DNA of 64,000 nt, taken from the NCBI RefSeq assembly GCF_003576455.2, contig NZ_CP032869.1, forward strand, positions 372,001-436,000, given 5' to 3'. The position numbers and the translations under genes are program-made. The notes under the pieces were generated by a model. It had not been told where the DNA came from. It worked only from the letters and a program-made list of their open reading frames with translations, and did no database searches. Origin of the DNA: Mucilaginibacter celer (GTDB lineage: Bacteria; Bacteroidota; Bacteroidia; Sphingobacteriales; Sphingobacteriaceae). Positions 1 through 7,795 of the stretch are shown here, one piece after another; position 1 is the first letter of the stretch; each line of letters begins with the position of its first letter.

Positions 1-875
1 GCGCAGGCACATCGGGCCTTTGCTGGCGCGAAAACCAGTTTGATATCAAGCTGCGTACCGGCGTGGTTGGCAACCCGGTAGGTATTTTGCGTACAGTGCC
101 TGCAATGCCCTATTTGACTTTTAAAAGTGAACTTACCAACGGTGCGGCTGGCAGCGGTGATAATGCCTATGCCTTTTTGCCGGTTGGCAGTAAGGTGATG
201 TACTTAAGAGGTACCTACGCCGTTGATCAGGACAAGAAAAGTATTTCGGCTGCCATACCTGATGCTGCTTACGAGGCCGCTTTGCGGTTAAATGATACGC
301 TCCGGAGTTTGGGGATTATGATAGGTAACGAGCCGGAATCTGCAGCCACTTTAAGTGCTAAAAATCTGCCTGTGCCTGTTATCGCAAAAAATCTGACAAC
401 CATTTCATCGCCGGCTTTAAGTAAAATAGTTTACTGGCTTAACCAGAAAAGCATTAACCTGTATGCCGAGCAACTGCTTAAAACTCTCGCCTGGAAACAT
501 GGCAAAAAGCCTACCACCAGTAACGGCGTAGATGTGGTACAGGAGTTTTGGCAGGCCCGCGGTATTGATGCTAAAAGTATCAATATTTATGATGGCAGCG
601 GCCTTTCGCCCGGCGATAGGGTAACCACGCTTACGCTGGCCCGCATCCTGCAATCGGCCAAAAAGGAGAGCTGGTTTGCCGATCTGTATGCAAGTTTGCC
701 GGTTTATAATGGTATGAAAATGAAAAGCGGCAGTATTAACAGCGTGCTTTGCTATGCCGGTTATCAAACCAAAAACGGCCGGGAGCTTTGTTTCTCAATT
801 ATGGTGAATAACTACAGTGGATCGGGTAGGGGGATAAAGGAGAAAATGTTTCGTGTACTGGATGAGTTGAAGTAA
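1..875 (+). CDS. dacB: PBP4-type D-alanyl-D-alanine carboxypeptidase/endopeptidase (peptidase S13), C-terminal part
   Basis: The frame is open from base 3 to the stop at 873-875, so the 5' part lies outside the window and 290 residues are visible. They fit the penicillin-binding domain of the PBP4/DacB family (peptidase S13), which trims or cleaves D-Ala cross-links in periplasmic peptidoglycan. The second active-site motif SxN is seen as SINLYAE (visible residues about 150-156), a typical DGSGLSPGDRVT stretch follows, and the KTG box appears as KSG (about 241-243). The catalytic SxxK would lie upstream of the window. The KSG variant should still be functional. An internal GTG at 63 is not the true start because homology continues upstream of it. 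Confidence 0.85.
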   Translation, partial: AGTSGLCWRENQFDIKLRTGVVGNPVGILRTVPAMPYLTFKSELTNGAAGSGDNAYAFLPVGSKVMYLRGTYAVDQDKKSISAAIPDAAYEAALRLNDTLRSLGIMIGNEPESAATLSAKNLPVPVIAKNLTTISSPALSKIVYWLNQKSINLYAEQLLKTLAWKHGKKPTTSNGVDVVQEFWQARGIDAKSINIYDGSGLSPGDRVTTLTLARILQSAKKESWFADLYASLPVYNGMKMKSGSINSVLCYAGYQTKNGRELCFSIMVNNYSGSGRGIKEKMFRVLDELK

Positions 876-920
876 TAACATTTATGATCGGGCGTTTTTG
901 TTTTATCGAAAAGCCTGATC

Positions 921-1370
921 ATGAAAATCTTAACCTTAACACCCCGCCAACGTATTATTTATACTCCAGGACTTATCAGCTTGTTGTTGCTGCCCGTATT
1001 TTGTATGGTATTTCTGCATCAGCATAAAGCTTTTCAAAAGCTAAAGGCAATGGATGTGGTATTTTTTAGCCCGGATTGGAATAAGCGCTTACCAAAGGCA
1101 TACCAGTTCAAGTTTCCGCCCGAAAGAAGCTATGTGAATGTTAATTTAACGGGTAATACCAATAGCGATCAATCTTTACTTGAATTTGCCCGGATACAGA
1201 TAAGAACTATCCTTAAAACAAAAAACAAATCTGTTGGTGTACAGATCCATTTTGGCAAAAAAGCCCAATATTGGGCTTTTGTTAAGGCGCTTGATATCTG
1301 CTATGCCGAAGATGTACAATCATACGCTCCTTACCAGGATGATATTTATGTTGTTTATTCTGGCCGATAA
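921..1370 (+). CDS. Single-pass membrane protein of unknown function
   Basis: This is a 149-residue protein with a short basic N-terminus, one hydrophobic segment at about residues 14-32, and a soluble tail that ends in an alternating hydrophobic pattern (IHFGKKAQYWAFVKALDIC and DDIYVVYS). The arrangement of one N-terminal anchor and a small alpha/beta domain resembles ExbD-like proteins in general shape only; I recognise no family motif. It lies 45 bases after the carboxypeptidase stop and 17 bases before the next gene on the same strand, so the three may be co-transcribed. Confidence 0.68.
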   Translation: MKILTLTPRQRIIYTPGLISLLLLPVFCMVFLHQHKAFQKLKAMDVVFFSPDWNKRLPKAYQFKFPPERSYVNVNLTGNTNSDQSLLEFARIQIRTILKTKNKSVGVQIHFGKKAQYWAFVKALDICYAEDVQSYAPYQDDIYVVYSGR

Positions 1371-1387
1371 ATACCAAATTTGCCCCT

Positions 1388-1789
1388 ATGACCAGATTGA
1401 GTTTTGATTTCCCGGAAAGCCTCCATCAAATTATTGATCACGAACAGACTTCGGTAGCTGCTTTTATAACAGAGGTGCTAAATACACCTGATAACAAAGG
1501 GAAGCCTAATTTAAAAAATCTCGCGTTCAATCTTCGTTTTAACCATGCAGGCGAAGGAGGATCACCCGAGATTGTTGATTTAGAAGTAACAGGTACTGAT
1601 TACGATGCTGAAACACAAAAAGGACAGGTTACCATCAATTACAGAGTTGAGCGTCATTACACCTGTTCGGATGTTAAAAGTCAACAAAAGCACACCGAAA
1701 TTTGCCCTTTCGAAATTAATACTTCTGAACAGATATTAGTATTGCAGATTCCCGAAGATGAAAGCCGGGATACGGTTTTTGAACTTTGA
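1388..1789 (+). CDS. Hypothetical cytoplasmic protein
   Basis: This 133-residue protein has no signal peptide or membrane segment. It is acidic and rich in predicted beta-strand, with two Cys (in HYTCSD and EICPFE) near residue 100. I do not recognise the family. It starts 17 bases after the preceding gene, which suggests co-transcription. The codon use matches its neighbours and no longer overlapping frame competes with it. Confidence 0.62.
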   Translation: MTRLSFDFPESLHQIIDHEQTSVAAFITEVLNTPDNKGKPNLKNLAFNLRFNHAGEGGSPEIVDLEVTGTDYDAETQKGQVTINYRVERHYTCSDVKSQQKHTEICPFEINTSEQILVLQIPEDESRDTVFEL

Positions 1790-1844
1790 GTTTGAATAAA
1801 TCACCCTATATTTTGTAGGTTTATTATCAAATTAAAACCTGTTT

Positions 1845-2249
1845 ATGAAAAAGTTTAACGCTGTAGTAATCGTCGCGTTTATTGCTGTTTGCTTATTTGC
1901 CTGCAAAAGCAAATCCAATGCCGCCGATGATGTACAAACCATCAAATTCAAATTCACCGAACTTGGCCGCGAAACCCAGTTCAGGATTACCTGCGATAAG
2001 TTTGACTACTACTTCCCCGAAGGGAAAGAAAAAAGCTTTGATAAAAAGCCAGGCATTGACAGTGTAATGCAATTGTTAACCGGCCTTAAGATGGTGAATG
2101 ACGGCACTGAACCCGATGTAAGGGGCAAAATCTATATAACCCATACAAACAAAGCTGTAGACACTGTTTGCGTTGGGGTTAAAGCTTTAAATTACAACGG
2201 AACCACTTACGAAACACCGCAGGGCTTGCTGGCGTTGATACAGAAGTAG
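1845..2249 (+). CDS. Small lipoprotein
   Basis: A 134-residue protein begins with a basic hydrophobic leader ending in a lipobox (VCLFAC, lipidated Cys at about residue 20), so it should be a lipoprotein. The rest is a compact polar domain with two further Cys (about residues 49 and 109) and no motif I can name. The start is the ATG at 1845, since the signal peptide begins there. A hairpin at 2304-2334 lies between this gene and the convergent osmC. Confidence 0.7.
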   Translation: MKKFNAVVIVAFIAVCLFACKSKSNAADDVQTIKFKFTELGRETQFRITCDKFDYYFPEGKEKSFDKKPGIDSVMQLLTGLKMVNDGTEPDVRGKIYITHTNKAVDTVCVGVKALNYNGTTYETPQGLLALIQK

Positions 2250-2303
2250 CTAACCTTTACAATCCTGAGTGAAAGCAGCAGCCTCTTATGTGGTATTCGC
2301 TCT

Positions 2304-2334
2304 CTTGTCATGCTTCGTTCCTCAGCATGACAAG
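2304..2334. repeat. Perfect hairpin between convergent genes
   Basis: CTTGTCATGCT at 2304-2314 and its exact inverse at 2324-2334 form an 11-bp stem with a 9-base loop. It lies between the ends of two convergent genes. The wording TGTCATGCTGA recurs near 29497-29507, so this is probably a dispersed palindrome that may also act as a bidirectional terminator. It has no U-tract. Confidence 0.55.
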
Positions 2335-2403
2335 TGGGCGAATCTCATCCAGCCTTTAGAGGCTGTTGCCTTTACTCACTCAAGGATGACAAGAAAAACT
2401 CAC

Positions 2404-2823
2404 TTACGCGTAAGTAACGCTCAAAGTAATTGGCACGCTCAGTGCTTTTGAAATGATACAGCCGGCTTTAGCGCCTTCGGCAATTTGTTTAAACTGCTCT
2501 TCAGATACGCCGTCAATCAGTGAACCTTTCAACTCTAAATGGATGCCGGTTACTTCCAAAGCCTGCATGTCCAGATCAAGGATGGCATCTGTAGTTAAAT
2601 CGTTTGGTGTAAAACCTGCCTGGGTTAAAGCAGCGCCAACAGCCATAGTAAAGCAGCCTGCGTGTGCAGCAGCTAATAACTCCTCAGGGTTGGTACCGAT
2701 GCCATCGGCAAAACGGGTTTTAAATGAATACTGGGTTTTGTTCAATACGGTGCTCTGGGTAGTAATTTCACCCTGGCCTGCCTGTAGTGTACCGTTCCAA
2801 TGTGCGTTTGCTGTACGTTTCAT
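2404..2823 (-). CDS. osmC: OsmC family peroxiredoxin-like protein
   Basis: This 139-residue protein matches OsmC/Ohr thiol peroxidases, which reduce organic hydroperoxides with a pair of cysteines. The peroxidatic Cys is in the AAHAGCF motif (about residue 57) and the resolving Cys is in AGCIISKAL (about residue 121). The TNPEELLAAAHAGCF pattern is typical of the OsmC rather than the Ohr subgroup. It is full length. The next gene on the same strand, an OYE-type reductase, lies upstream in transcription. The two are separated by about 120 bases containing a word-like repeat, so a shared transcript is possible but not evident. Confidence 0.9.
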   Translation of the reverse strand: MKRTANAHWNGTLQAGQGEITTQSTVLNKTQYSFKTRFADGIGTNPEELLAAAHAGCFTMAVGAALTQAGFTPNDLTTDAILDLDMQALEVTGIHLELKGSLIDGVSEEQFKQIAEGAKAGCIISKALSVPITLSVTYA

Positions 2824-2853
2824 AGTTTGTGGTTTTTGTATTATGGTTATTTA

Positions 2854-2938
2854 GTCCATAGACCATAGTTGATGGCCCATAGTTTTGTTTGCTTAATTTA
2901 GTATACACATCCATGGACTATTCACCATGGACCATAAT
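2854..2938. repeat. Word-like repeat built on CCATAGACCATAG
   Basis: Short related words (TCCATAGACCATAGTTGATGG, GCCCATAG) at 2854-2883 are followed by partly inverted and permuted words (CCATGGACTATTCACCATGG) at 2911-2930. The segment ends 8 bases before the stop codon of the following minus-strand gene. The same wording recurs at 30897-30985. See the finding on word-like repeats at stop codons. Confidence 0.6.
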
Positions 2939-2946
2939 CCCTTCAA

Positions 2947-4017
2947 TTAACTCCACTTCGCCCGCTCATATTGAACCGGCCATTTCACATCGTCGCCAAG
3001 TTCGTGCGCGGCGCGGAGCGCGAAATGCGGGTCGCGCAGCATTTCACGGGCAAAAAATACCAGGTCGGCCTGTTCGTTTTTTATAATATCGTTTGCCTGC
3101 TGGGCTTTGGTAATAAGGCCAACAGCTCCGGTAAGTATACTACTTTCTTTTTTAATTTTCGCTGCAAATTCAACCTGATAACCCGGTGTTAATGGTATTT
3201 TAACATTAGGGATATTGCCGCCGGTTGAGCAGTCAATCAGGTCAACGCCTTGCTCTTTTAAAATATTGGCTAAGGCAACCGAGTCATCAGTTGTCCAGCC
3301 GCCATCAACCCATTCAGTAGCCGAGATGCGTACAAAAAGCAGGTTTTCTGCCGGCCAAACTTGTTTAACTTCGTCGATTATCTCTAATAATAAACGAATA
3401 CGGTTTTCAAAACTGCCGCCATATTCATCCGTACGTTTATTGCTGAAAGGAGAAAGGAACTGGTTAATGAGGTAACCATGTGCACCATGCAGCTCAATTA
3501 CCTGGAAACCGGCGGCAATAGCCCTTACAGCAGCAGCTTTAAAATCTGCTTTTACTTTCTCAATTCCTGCTTTATCCAATGCCAGGGGAGCTTCCTCTGT
3601 ATCGATAAAAGGTATGTCGCTTGACGAAACGCTTTTCCATCCGTTTGGCCCGGTTGAAGGAATTTGCTTGCCGCCAACCCATGGTTGCTCATGGCTTGCT
3701 TTACGGCCGGCATGCGCCAGTTGGGTACCCGGAACAGCTCCCTGTGCTTTAATAAAATCGGTGATCTGTTTTAGTTTTTCGATGTGTTCATCTTTGTATA
3801 AACCAAGGTCGGCAAAAGTGATCCGTCCTTCGGGCGATACTGCAGTAGCCTCGGTGATGATAAGTCCGGCGCCGCCGGTGGCAAAACTGCCAAGGTGTAC
3901 CAGGTGCCAGTCGTTGGCAAAGCCGTCAACGCTCGAGTATTCGCACATGGGCGATACCACGATTCGGTTTTTAAATTGAATGTTTTTTATCTGGAGAGGA
4001 GAAAACAGTGTAGACAT
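2947..4017 (-). CDS. namA: NADPH dehydrogenase, YqjM-type old yellow enzyme
   Basis: This 356-residue FMN-dependent ene-reductase belongs to the thermophilic-like or YqjM class of the old yellow enzyme family, which reduces activated C=C bonds with NADPH. The N-terminus carries VVSPMCEYSS, with Cys25 at the position of the redox-tuning Cys of YqjM. The substrate-binding pair is HGAH (His177 and His180), followed by GYLINQFLSP. FMN-binding stretches such as LAHAGRKAS are also present. It is full length and starts at the ATG at 4017. It is unlike the larger 2,4-dienoyl-CoA reductases, which carry an extra iron-sulfur domain. Confidence 0.92.
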   Translation of the reverse strand: MSTLFSPLQIKNIQFKNRIVVSPMCEYSSVDGFANDWHLVHLGSFATGGAGLIITEATAVSPEGRITFADLGLYKDEHIEKLKQITDFIKAQGAVPGTQLAHAGRKASHEQPWVGGKQIPSTGPNGWKSVSSSDIPFIDTEEAPLALDKAGIEKVKADFKAAAVRAIAAGFQVIELHGAHGYLINQFLSPFSNKRTDEYGGSFENRIRLLLEIIDEVKQVWPAENLLFVRISATEWVDGGWTTDDSVALANILKEQGVDLIDCSTGGNIPNVKIPLTPGYQVEFAAKIKKESSILTGAVGLITKAQQANDIIKNEQADLVFFAREMLRDPHFALRAAHELGDDVKWPVQYERAKWS

Positions 4018-4119
4018 GTGTATTTGTTTTTTACAAATATGCTTAACAACAAGCAGTGCGCGCGTAGGTTTTTTGTAAAATAAACATAAGGGTGATAAAA
4101 GTGACCGTTGATAGGTTTT

Positions 4120-4305
4120 GATTACGTTGATTTCGCTGATTTTTTGTTTGGGATTACACCGATTGATTTTTGATTACACCGATTTTGATTGTTGATTTTT
4201 TGTTTGGGATTACACCGATTGATTTTTGATTGTACCGATTTTGATTGTTGATTTTTTGTTTGGGATTACACCGATTATGGAATGATTGCACCGATTCCAC
4301 AGATT
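4120..4305. repeat. 56-bp tandem repeat of the GATTACACCGATT family
   Basis: Two full 56-base copies (4138-4193 and 4194-4249) and a partial third copy contain the words GATTACACCGATTG and TTTTTGTTTGGG. The spacing between successive GGGATTACACC words is 56 bases. A leading word, GATTACGTTGATTTCGCTGA (from 4120), is found again at about 18306, and GATTACACCGATT words recur at 18117-18235 and 52856-52890. No ORF is present. Confidence 0.8.
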
Positions 4306-4374
4306 TTTTAATTAAGGAGGATGTGATTGTTCTGATTGCTTTGAAATTCTTATCAGTTCGTTACATTTACCACT

Positions 4375-4911
4375 ATGTCTGCTATTACAACACGGCTGGC
4401 AACTTTTGATGATATTGAGGAGTTGCAGCAATTGATTGGTCTTTCGGTTCGTGGCTTAAGTATTGCTTATAATACTCCTCAGCAAATTGAAAGTGCCATT
4501 AAATATATTTTTGGTGTAGATACGCAATTGGTTATTGACGGTACCTATTATGTTGCCCTGTTGGATGGTATTACGGTTGGCTGTGGGGGATGGAGCAAAC
4601 GCAACACCCTCTACGGCGGTGATCAGCATAAGGAGGTTGAAGATCCGCTGCTTGATCCAACAATGGATGCCGCCCGCATCAGGGCATTTTTTGTGCATCC
4701 GGATTATGCCCGCCGCGGAATAGGGAGCCACATTATGAAAGTTTGCGAGGCTGCTGCGCAAAGTGCCGGTTTTAGAAGTTTACAACTGGGTGCAACGCTC
4801 CCGGGTGTGCCGTTGTACGAAGCTATGGGATATGCGGCACTGGAAAATATAGAACAGGCCATGCCTGATGGCCAGGTATTGCCCATTGTTAAAATGCACA
4901 AAGCCTTATAG
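4375..4911 (+). CDS. GNAT family N-acetyltransferase
   Basis: This 178-residue protein has the GNAT fold expected of acetyl-CoA-dependent N-acetyltransferases. The acetyl-CoA pyrophosphate loop is VHPDYARRGIGSHIM (about residues 107-121, R-R-x-G-I-G), followed by the helix of motif A and a LGATLPGVPLYEAMGY segment typical of motif B. The substrate cannot be read from the sequence. It lies 96 bases upstream of the Ada-like operon in the same orientation, but a promoter-like site separates them. Confidence 0.9.
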   Translation: MSAITTRLATFDDIEELQQLIGLSVRGLSIAYNTPQQIESAIKYIFGVDTQLVIDGTYYVALLDGITVGCGGWSKRNTLYGGDQHKEVEDPLLDPTMDAARIRAFFVHPDYARRGIGSHIMKVCEAAAQSAGFRSLQLGATLPGVPLYEAMGYAALENIEQAMPDGQVLPIVKMHKAL

Positions 4912-4958
4912 TAAAAGCTTATATTTACTTGTTGCAGGTTAGCAAGTTCCGGGTTTTA

Positions 4959-4984
4959 TTGGCCTGGTGGCCTCCATACATTTG
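4959..4984 (+). promoter_or_regulatory. Candidate promoter of the Ada-like operon
   Basis: TACATTTG at 4977-4984 matches the Bacteroidota -7 element TAnnTTTG. A TTG at 4959-4961 could be the -33 element, but the 15-base spacing is shorter than usual. The start codon at 5008 follows at a plausible distance. Confidence 0.4.
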
Positions 4985-5007
4985 TAGTGTAAATAATAAT
5001 TAACGTT

Positions 5008-5865
5008 ATGAGCACACAGGAAATAATAAATTATGAGCGCATTGCCGAGGCAATAAAATACATTCAGCTTAACTTTAAAAATCAGCCCGATCTGGACGAG
5101 GTGGCCGAGAAAGTTAATCTCAGTCCCTTCCATTTTCAGCGGTTGTTTACAGATTGGGCCGGTATCAGTCCTAAAAAATTTTTACAGTACCTGAGCCTTG
5201 ACTATGCTAAGGGCATCCTGAAAGAAAAGCAATCAACCCTGTTTGATACTGCTTTCGAAACCGGGCTTTCGGGTACAGGCCGTCTGCATGATCTTTTCAT
5301 CAATATTGAAGGGATGACACCGGCCGAATTTAAAAACGGAGGCAAAGCCCTCGAAATTAACTACAGCTTTGCCGAAAGTCCTTTTGGTAATATCATCGTG
5401 GCCTCAACTGCCAAAGGTATCTGTCACCTTGCTTTTGCCGATGACAGGGAAGCGGCGTTTGACGACCTGCTACTCCAGTTTCCGAATGCCACTTACCGGC
5501 AAATGGTTGATATGGCCCAGCAAAACGCGTTGTTTGTGTTTAAGAAAGATTGGTCGGAGTTGCCATCTATCAAGTTGCATCTAAAGGGTACCGGTTTTCA
5601 GCTCAAGGTATGGGAGGCTTTGTTAAAAATACCGATGGGAGGTTTAAATACCTATTCGGATATTTCGCAAACCATCCAAATGCCAACGGCCAGCCGCGCT
5701 GTAGGCAGCGCAATAGGGGCAAACCCGGTGGCTTTCCTAATTCCATGTCACAGGGTAATCAGATCGACAGGCGAGTTTGGGCAATACCATTGGGGAGCCA
5801 CCCGAAAAACGGCTATGATAGGCTGGGAGGCCGCAAAAGTTCAGGAACCTTTTACCATGCAATAA
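5008..5865 (+). CDS. ada: AraC-type regulator fused to methylated-DNA-protein cysteine methyltransferase (Ada without its N-terminal zinc domain)
   Basis: The 285-residue protein has an AraC-type double helix-turn-helix domain at about residues 8-110 and an O6-alkylguanine-DNA alkyltransferase domain at about 115-275. The acceptor Cys is Cys247 in the PCHRV motif, preceded by the RAVGSAIGANP DNA-binding segment. The suicide enzyme removes O6-methyl or O4-methyl groups from DNA. Compared with E. coli Ada it lacks the N-terminal zinc domain, whose methylated Cys turns Ada into an activator. A separate protein carrying that domain is encoded two genes downstream (6574-6837). The three genes are almost contiguous and form a likely alkylation-response operon. 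Confidence 0.93.
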   Translation: MSTQEIINYERIAEAIKYIQLNFKNQPDLDEVAEKVNLSPFHFQRLFTDWAGISPKKFLQYLSLDYAKGILKEKQSTLFDTAFETGLSGTGRLHDLFINIEGMTPAEFKNGGKALEINYSFAESPFGNIIVASTAKGICHLAFADDREAAFDDLLLQFPNATYRQMVDMAQQNALFVFKKDWSELPSIKLHLKGTGFQLKVWEALLKIPMGGLNTYSDISQTIQMPTASRAVGSAIGANPVAFLIPCHRVIRSTGEFGQYHWGATRKTAMIGWEAAKVQEPFTMQ

Positions 5866-5869
5866 TTAT

Positions 5870-6577
5870 ATGGAAGTTAAGCAAAGAATTGACGAACTGG
5901 ACTGGCCGCAAATAGCAGCCGGTTTAGATAATAAAGGTTATGCACAGGTAAAAGGTGTTTTAACAAGCGATGAATGCGAAGAGCTAAAAGCCGGTTATGC
6001 AAATGAACAACGCTATCGCAAAACGGTAGTAATGGAAAGACATAACTACGGCAAAGGGGAGTACAAATATTTTGCATATCCGTTGCCGGCGCTGATACAG
6101 CAATTACGGGAAAGTGTTTATCCGCATCTTGCCCCGGTAGCCAATAACTGGATGCTGCAGCTTAATAAAGAACATGCTTTTCCTGGTAGTTTGGATAACT
6201 TGATAGCACTTTGCCACCAGCAAGGACAGGTAAAGCCAACCGCCCTCATCCTGAAATATGAGCAGGGCGGTTACAATGCCATGCACCAGGACCTTTACGG
6301 CGAAGTGTTTTTCCCCATGCAACTGGTTTTTATTTTGGATGAGCCGGGTAAGGATTATGAAGGCGGTGAATTTGTACTAACCGAACAGAAACCAAGAGAG
6401 CAATCGCGGGCTATTGTATTGAAACCTGGTAAAGGCGATATGCTGATATTTACCACAAGTTTCCGCCCGGCAAAAGGATTAAGGGGCTATCACCGGGTAA
6501 ATATGAAACATGGTGTGAGTGAACTTACCGAAGGGAAGCGCCACAGTATGGGCATTATATTTCATGATGCCAAATGA
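5870..6577 (+). CDS. 2-oxoglutarate/Fe(II)-dependent oxygenase
   Basis: This 235-residue protein fits the 2OG-Fe(II) oxygenase superfamily. It has an iron-binding HxD (His139-Gln-Asp141 in AMHQDLYGE), a distal His in MKHGVSEL (about residue 214), and a following Arg at about 224 that would bind the 2-oxoglutarate carboxylate. It is not a close AlkB relative; the GYHRVN...GIIFHDAK ending resembles the group annotated as prolyl-4-hydroxylase-like. It starts 4 bases after the Ada-like gene and overlaps the next gene (ATGA), so a role in alkylation damage repair is a reasonable inference. Direct demethylation of DNA or RNA is unproven. Confidence 0.85.
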   Translation: MEVKQRIDELDWPQIAAGLDNKGYAQVKGVLTSDECEELKAGYANEQRYRKTVVMERHNYGKGEYKYFAYPLPALIQQLRESVYPHLAPVANNWMLQLNKEHAFPGSLDNLIALCHQQGQVKPTALILKYEQGGYNAMHQDLYGEVFFPMQLVFILDEPGKDYEGGEFVLTEQKPREQSRAIVLKPGKGDMLIFTTSFRPAKGLRGYHRVNMKHGVSELTEGKRHSMGIIFHDAK

Positions 6578-6837
6578 TAAGGCATCTTGATTTAGGAACC
6601 TCCGGATTTGAACGAAGCAGGAAACTTAAACAATTGATAGATGCAGGCGAAGTACGCTTTGGCGGTTTTGTTAAATTGAAAATATACGGGCTTTTAAAAT
6701 GCCCGGCCGGTAAACGTATGAAAGTGGAGAACCGGGTTTTCTTTGCCTCGGAAGACGAAGCTTTGCGGGCAGGATACCGGCCTTGCGGGAGGTGCATGAA
6801 GGAGGATTATTTGAAGTGGAAAACATCGTTGAAATGA
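6574..6837 (+). CDS. Stand-alone Ada metal-binding domain protein
   Basis: This 87-residue protein corresponds to the N-terminal zinc domain of Ada. It has a first Cys in GLLKCPAGKRM, the conserved ENRVFFASEDEA segment, and the closing RPCGRC pair. E. coli Ada uses four Cys, of which the first is the methyl-phosphotriester acceptor; only three are evident here, and a Lys or Gly stands where the second is expected. It may bind zinc with another ligand. The ATG overlaps the stop of the preceding oxygenase gene, which indicates translational coupling. It may be the sensor half of a split Ada. Confidence 0.8.
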   Translation: MIRHLDLGTSGFERSRKLKQLIDAGEVRFGGFVKLKIYGLLKCPAGKRMKVENRVFFASEDEALRAGYRPCGRCMKEDYLKWKTSLK

Positions 6838-6969
6838 TTTTCAAGCAGGCAAACATGTATAGGTTCAGGAAAAGCTTTGCCTTCCGGTGCTGTTGCGCGA
6901 AATATACTTTTAACTACCGGGTAATTAACTCCTTTGTTCTTCGTTATTTACTAAATCAAACCTGCAAAT

Positions 6970-7539
6970 ATGCATAAGCCATTGGTGCTGATACTTTTTA
7001 TGTTGATAACCGCGACCATTTCAAAGGCCCAAAGCGCTGATGAGGTATACGACAGATATCTGGATTTTAATTTAGCACGGTTACAAGGCGAAGAAGATAA
7101 AGCAACAGACCTGGCTGAGCAATTGATGAAGGATACGCTGAAGCTGGCACCTAAAGTACGTGTCAACTTCTATAACTCGGCGGCTAAGCTTTACGAGGAT
7201 GGCAGCCAGAGCGTAAAAGCCATCGAACTTTATGAACGGGTGGTGGCCGCACAGCCGCAATATTACGTGGCCCATAGGGCTTTAGGTTATCTCTACCTTA
7301 AAAATATCCCGGATGCGGATAAGCCATTGGATAAGCCTTCAACAAACCAGGATTATATCAAAACAGTAAAAAAATCGCTCCCTCAACTGGAAAAGGCCCA
7401 GGCCTGCGATGCCGATGAAAATACGCTTACCCTGATTAAAACACTATATAAAAATATAGGTGACAGCGCCGCGCTTGCTTCATTGGATAACAGGTTGAAA
7501 ACCTTACAGAAAGGTTGTATCGATATTTTGAGTGATTAA
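6970..7539 (+). CDS. Secreted TPR-like protein
   Basis: The 189-residue protein has a signal peptide (about 1-20, ending ISKAQS). A helical region follows with at least one recognisable tetratricopeptide pair at about residues 60-110 (ending AHRALGYLYL). TPR proteins generally serve as protein-binding scaffolds; the partner is not evident. About 130 bases separate it from the Ada-like operon and no terminator is visible between them. A long palindromic element follows it. Confidence 0.72.
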   Translation: MHKPLVLILFMLITATISKAQSADEVYDRYLDFNLARLQGEEDKATDLAEQLMKDTLKLAPKVRVNFYNSAAKLYEDGSQSVKAIELYERVVAAQPQYYVAHRALGYLYLKNIPDADKPLDKPSTNQDYIKTVKKSLPQLEKAQACDADENTLTLIKTLYKNIGDSAALASLDNRLKTLQKGCIDILSD

Positions 7540-7613
7540 TGAAGTAATGTTAAAATGCCATCACGAGTGACAGCGAACTGCTGTTTGTCCACGTGTTTTA
7601 AATGGATGAAAAT

Positions 7614-7768
7614 TGTCATTTCGATAGAGCAGGGATGGGTGAGAGCGTGGGGGCGAAAGAGAAATCTTGTACGTCCTGCTTGTCCGATGAGCATGTTGGT
7701 TATTGCAGGGCGTACAAGATTTCTCCTCACGCCACGCTCAATCCCAACGCTTGTTCGTCGAAATGACA
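7614..7768. repeat. Long imperfect palindrome, MITE- or REP-like
   Basis: Outer arms TGTCATTTCGA (7614-7624) and TCGAAATGACA (7758-7768) are exact inverses. Inner arms AGAAATCTTGTACG (7660-7673) and CGTACAAGATTTCT (7711-7724) are also exact. The intervening GAGAGCGTGG and CCACGCTC words pair too. The element lies between convergent genes and holds no convincing ORF. It could fold as one long hairpin in RNA. Confidence 0.8.
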
Positions 7769-7795
7769 TCTTTGAATCTAAAAGGAAGCTTTAAC

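Noticed and set aside
2269..2451. 60-codon plus-strand frame between the lipoprotein gene and osmC
   Set aside because: It contains a hairpin repeat and the 3' end of osmC antisense; no start context or domain.
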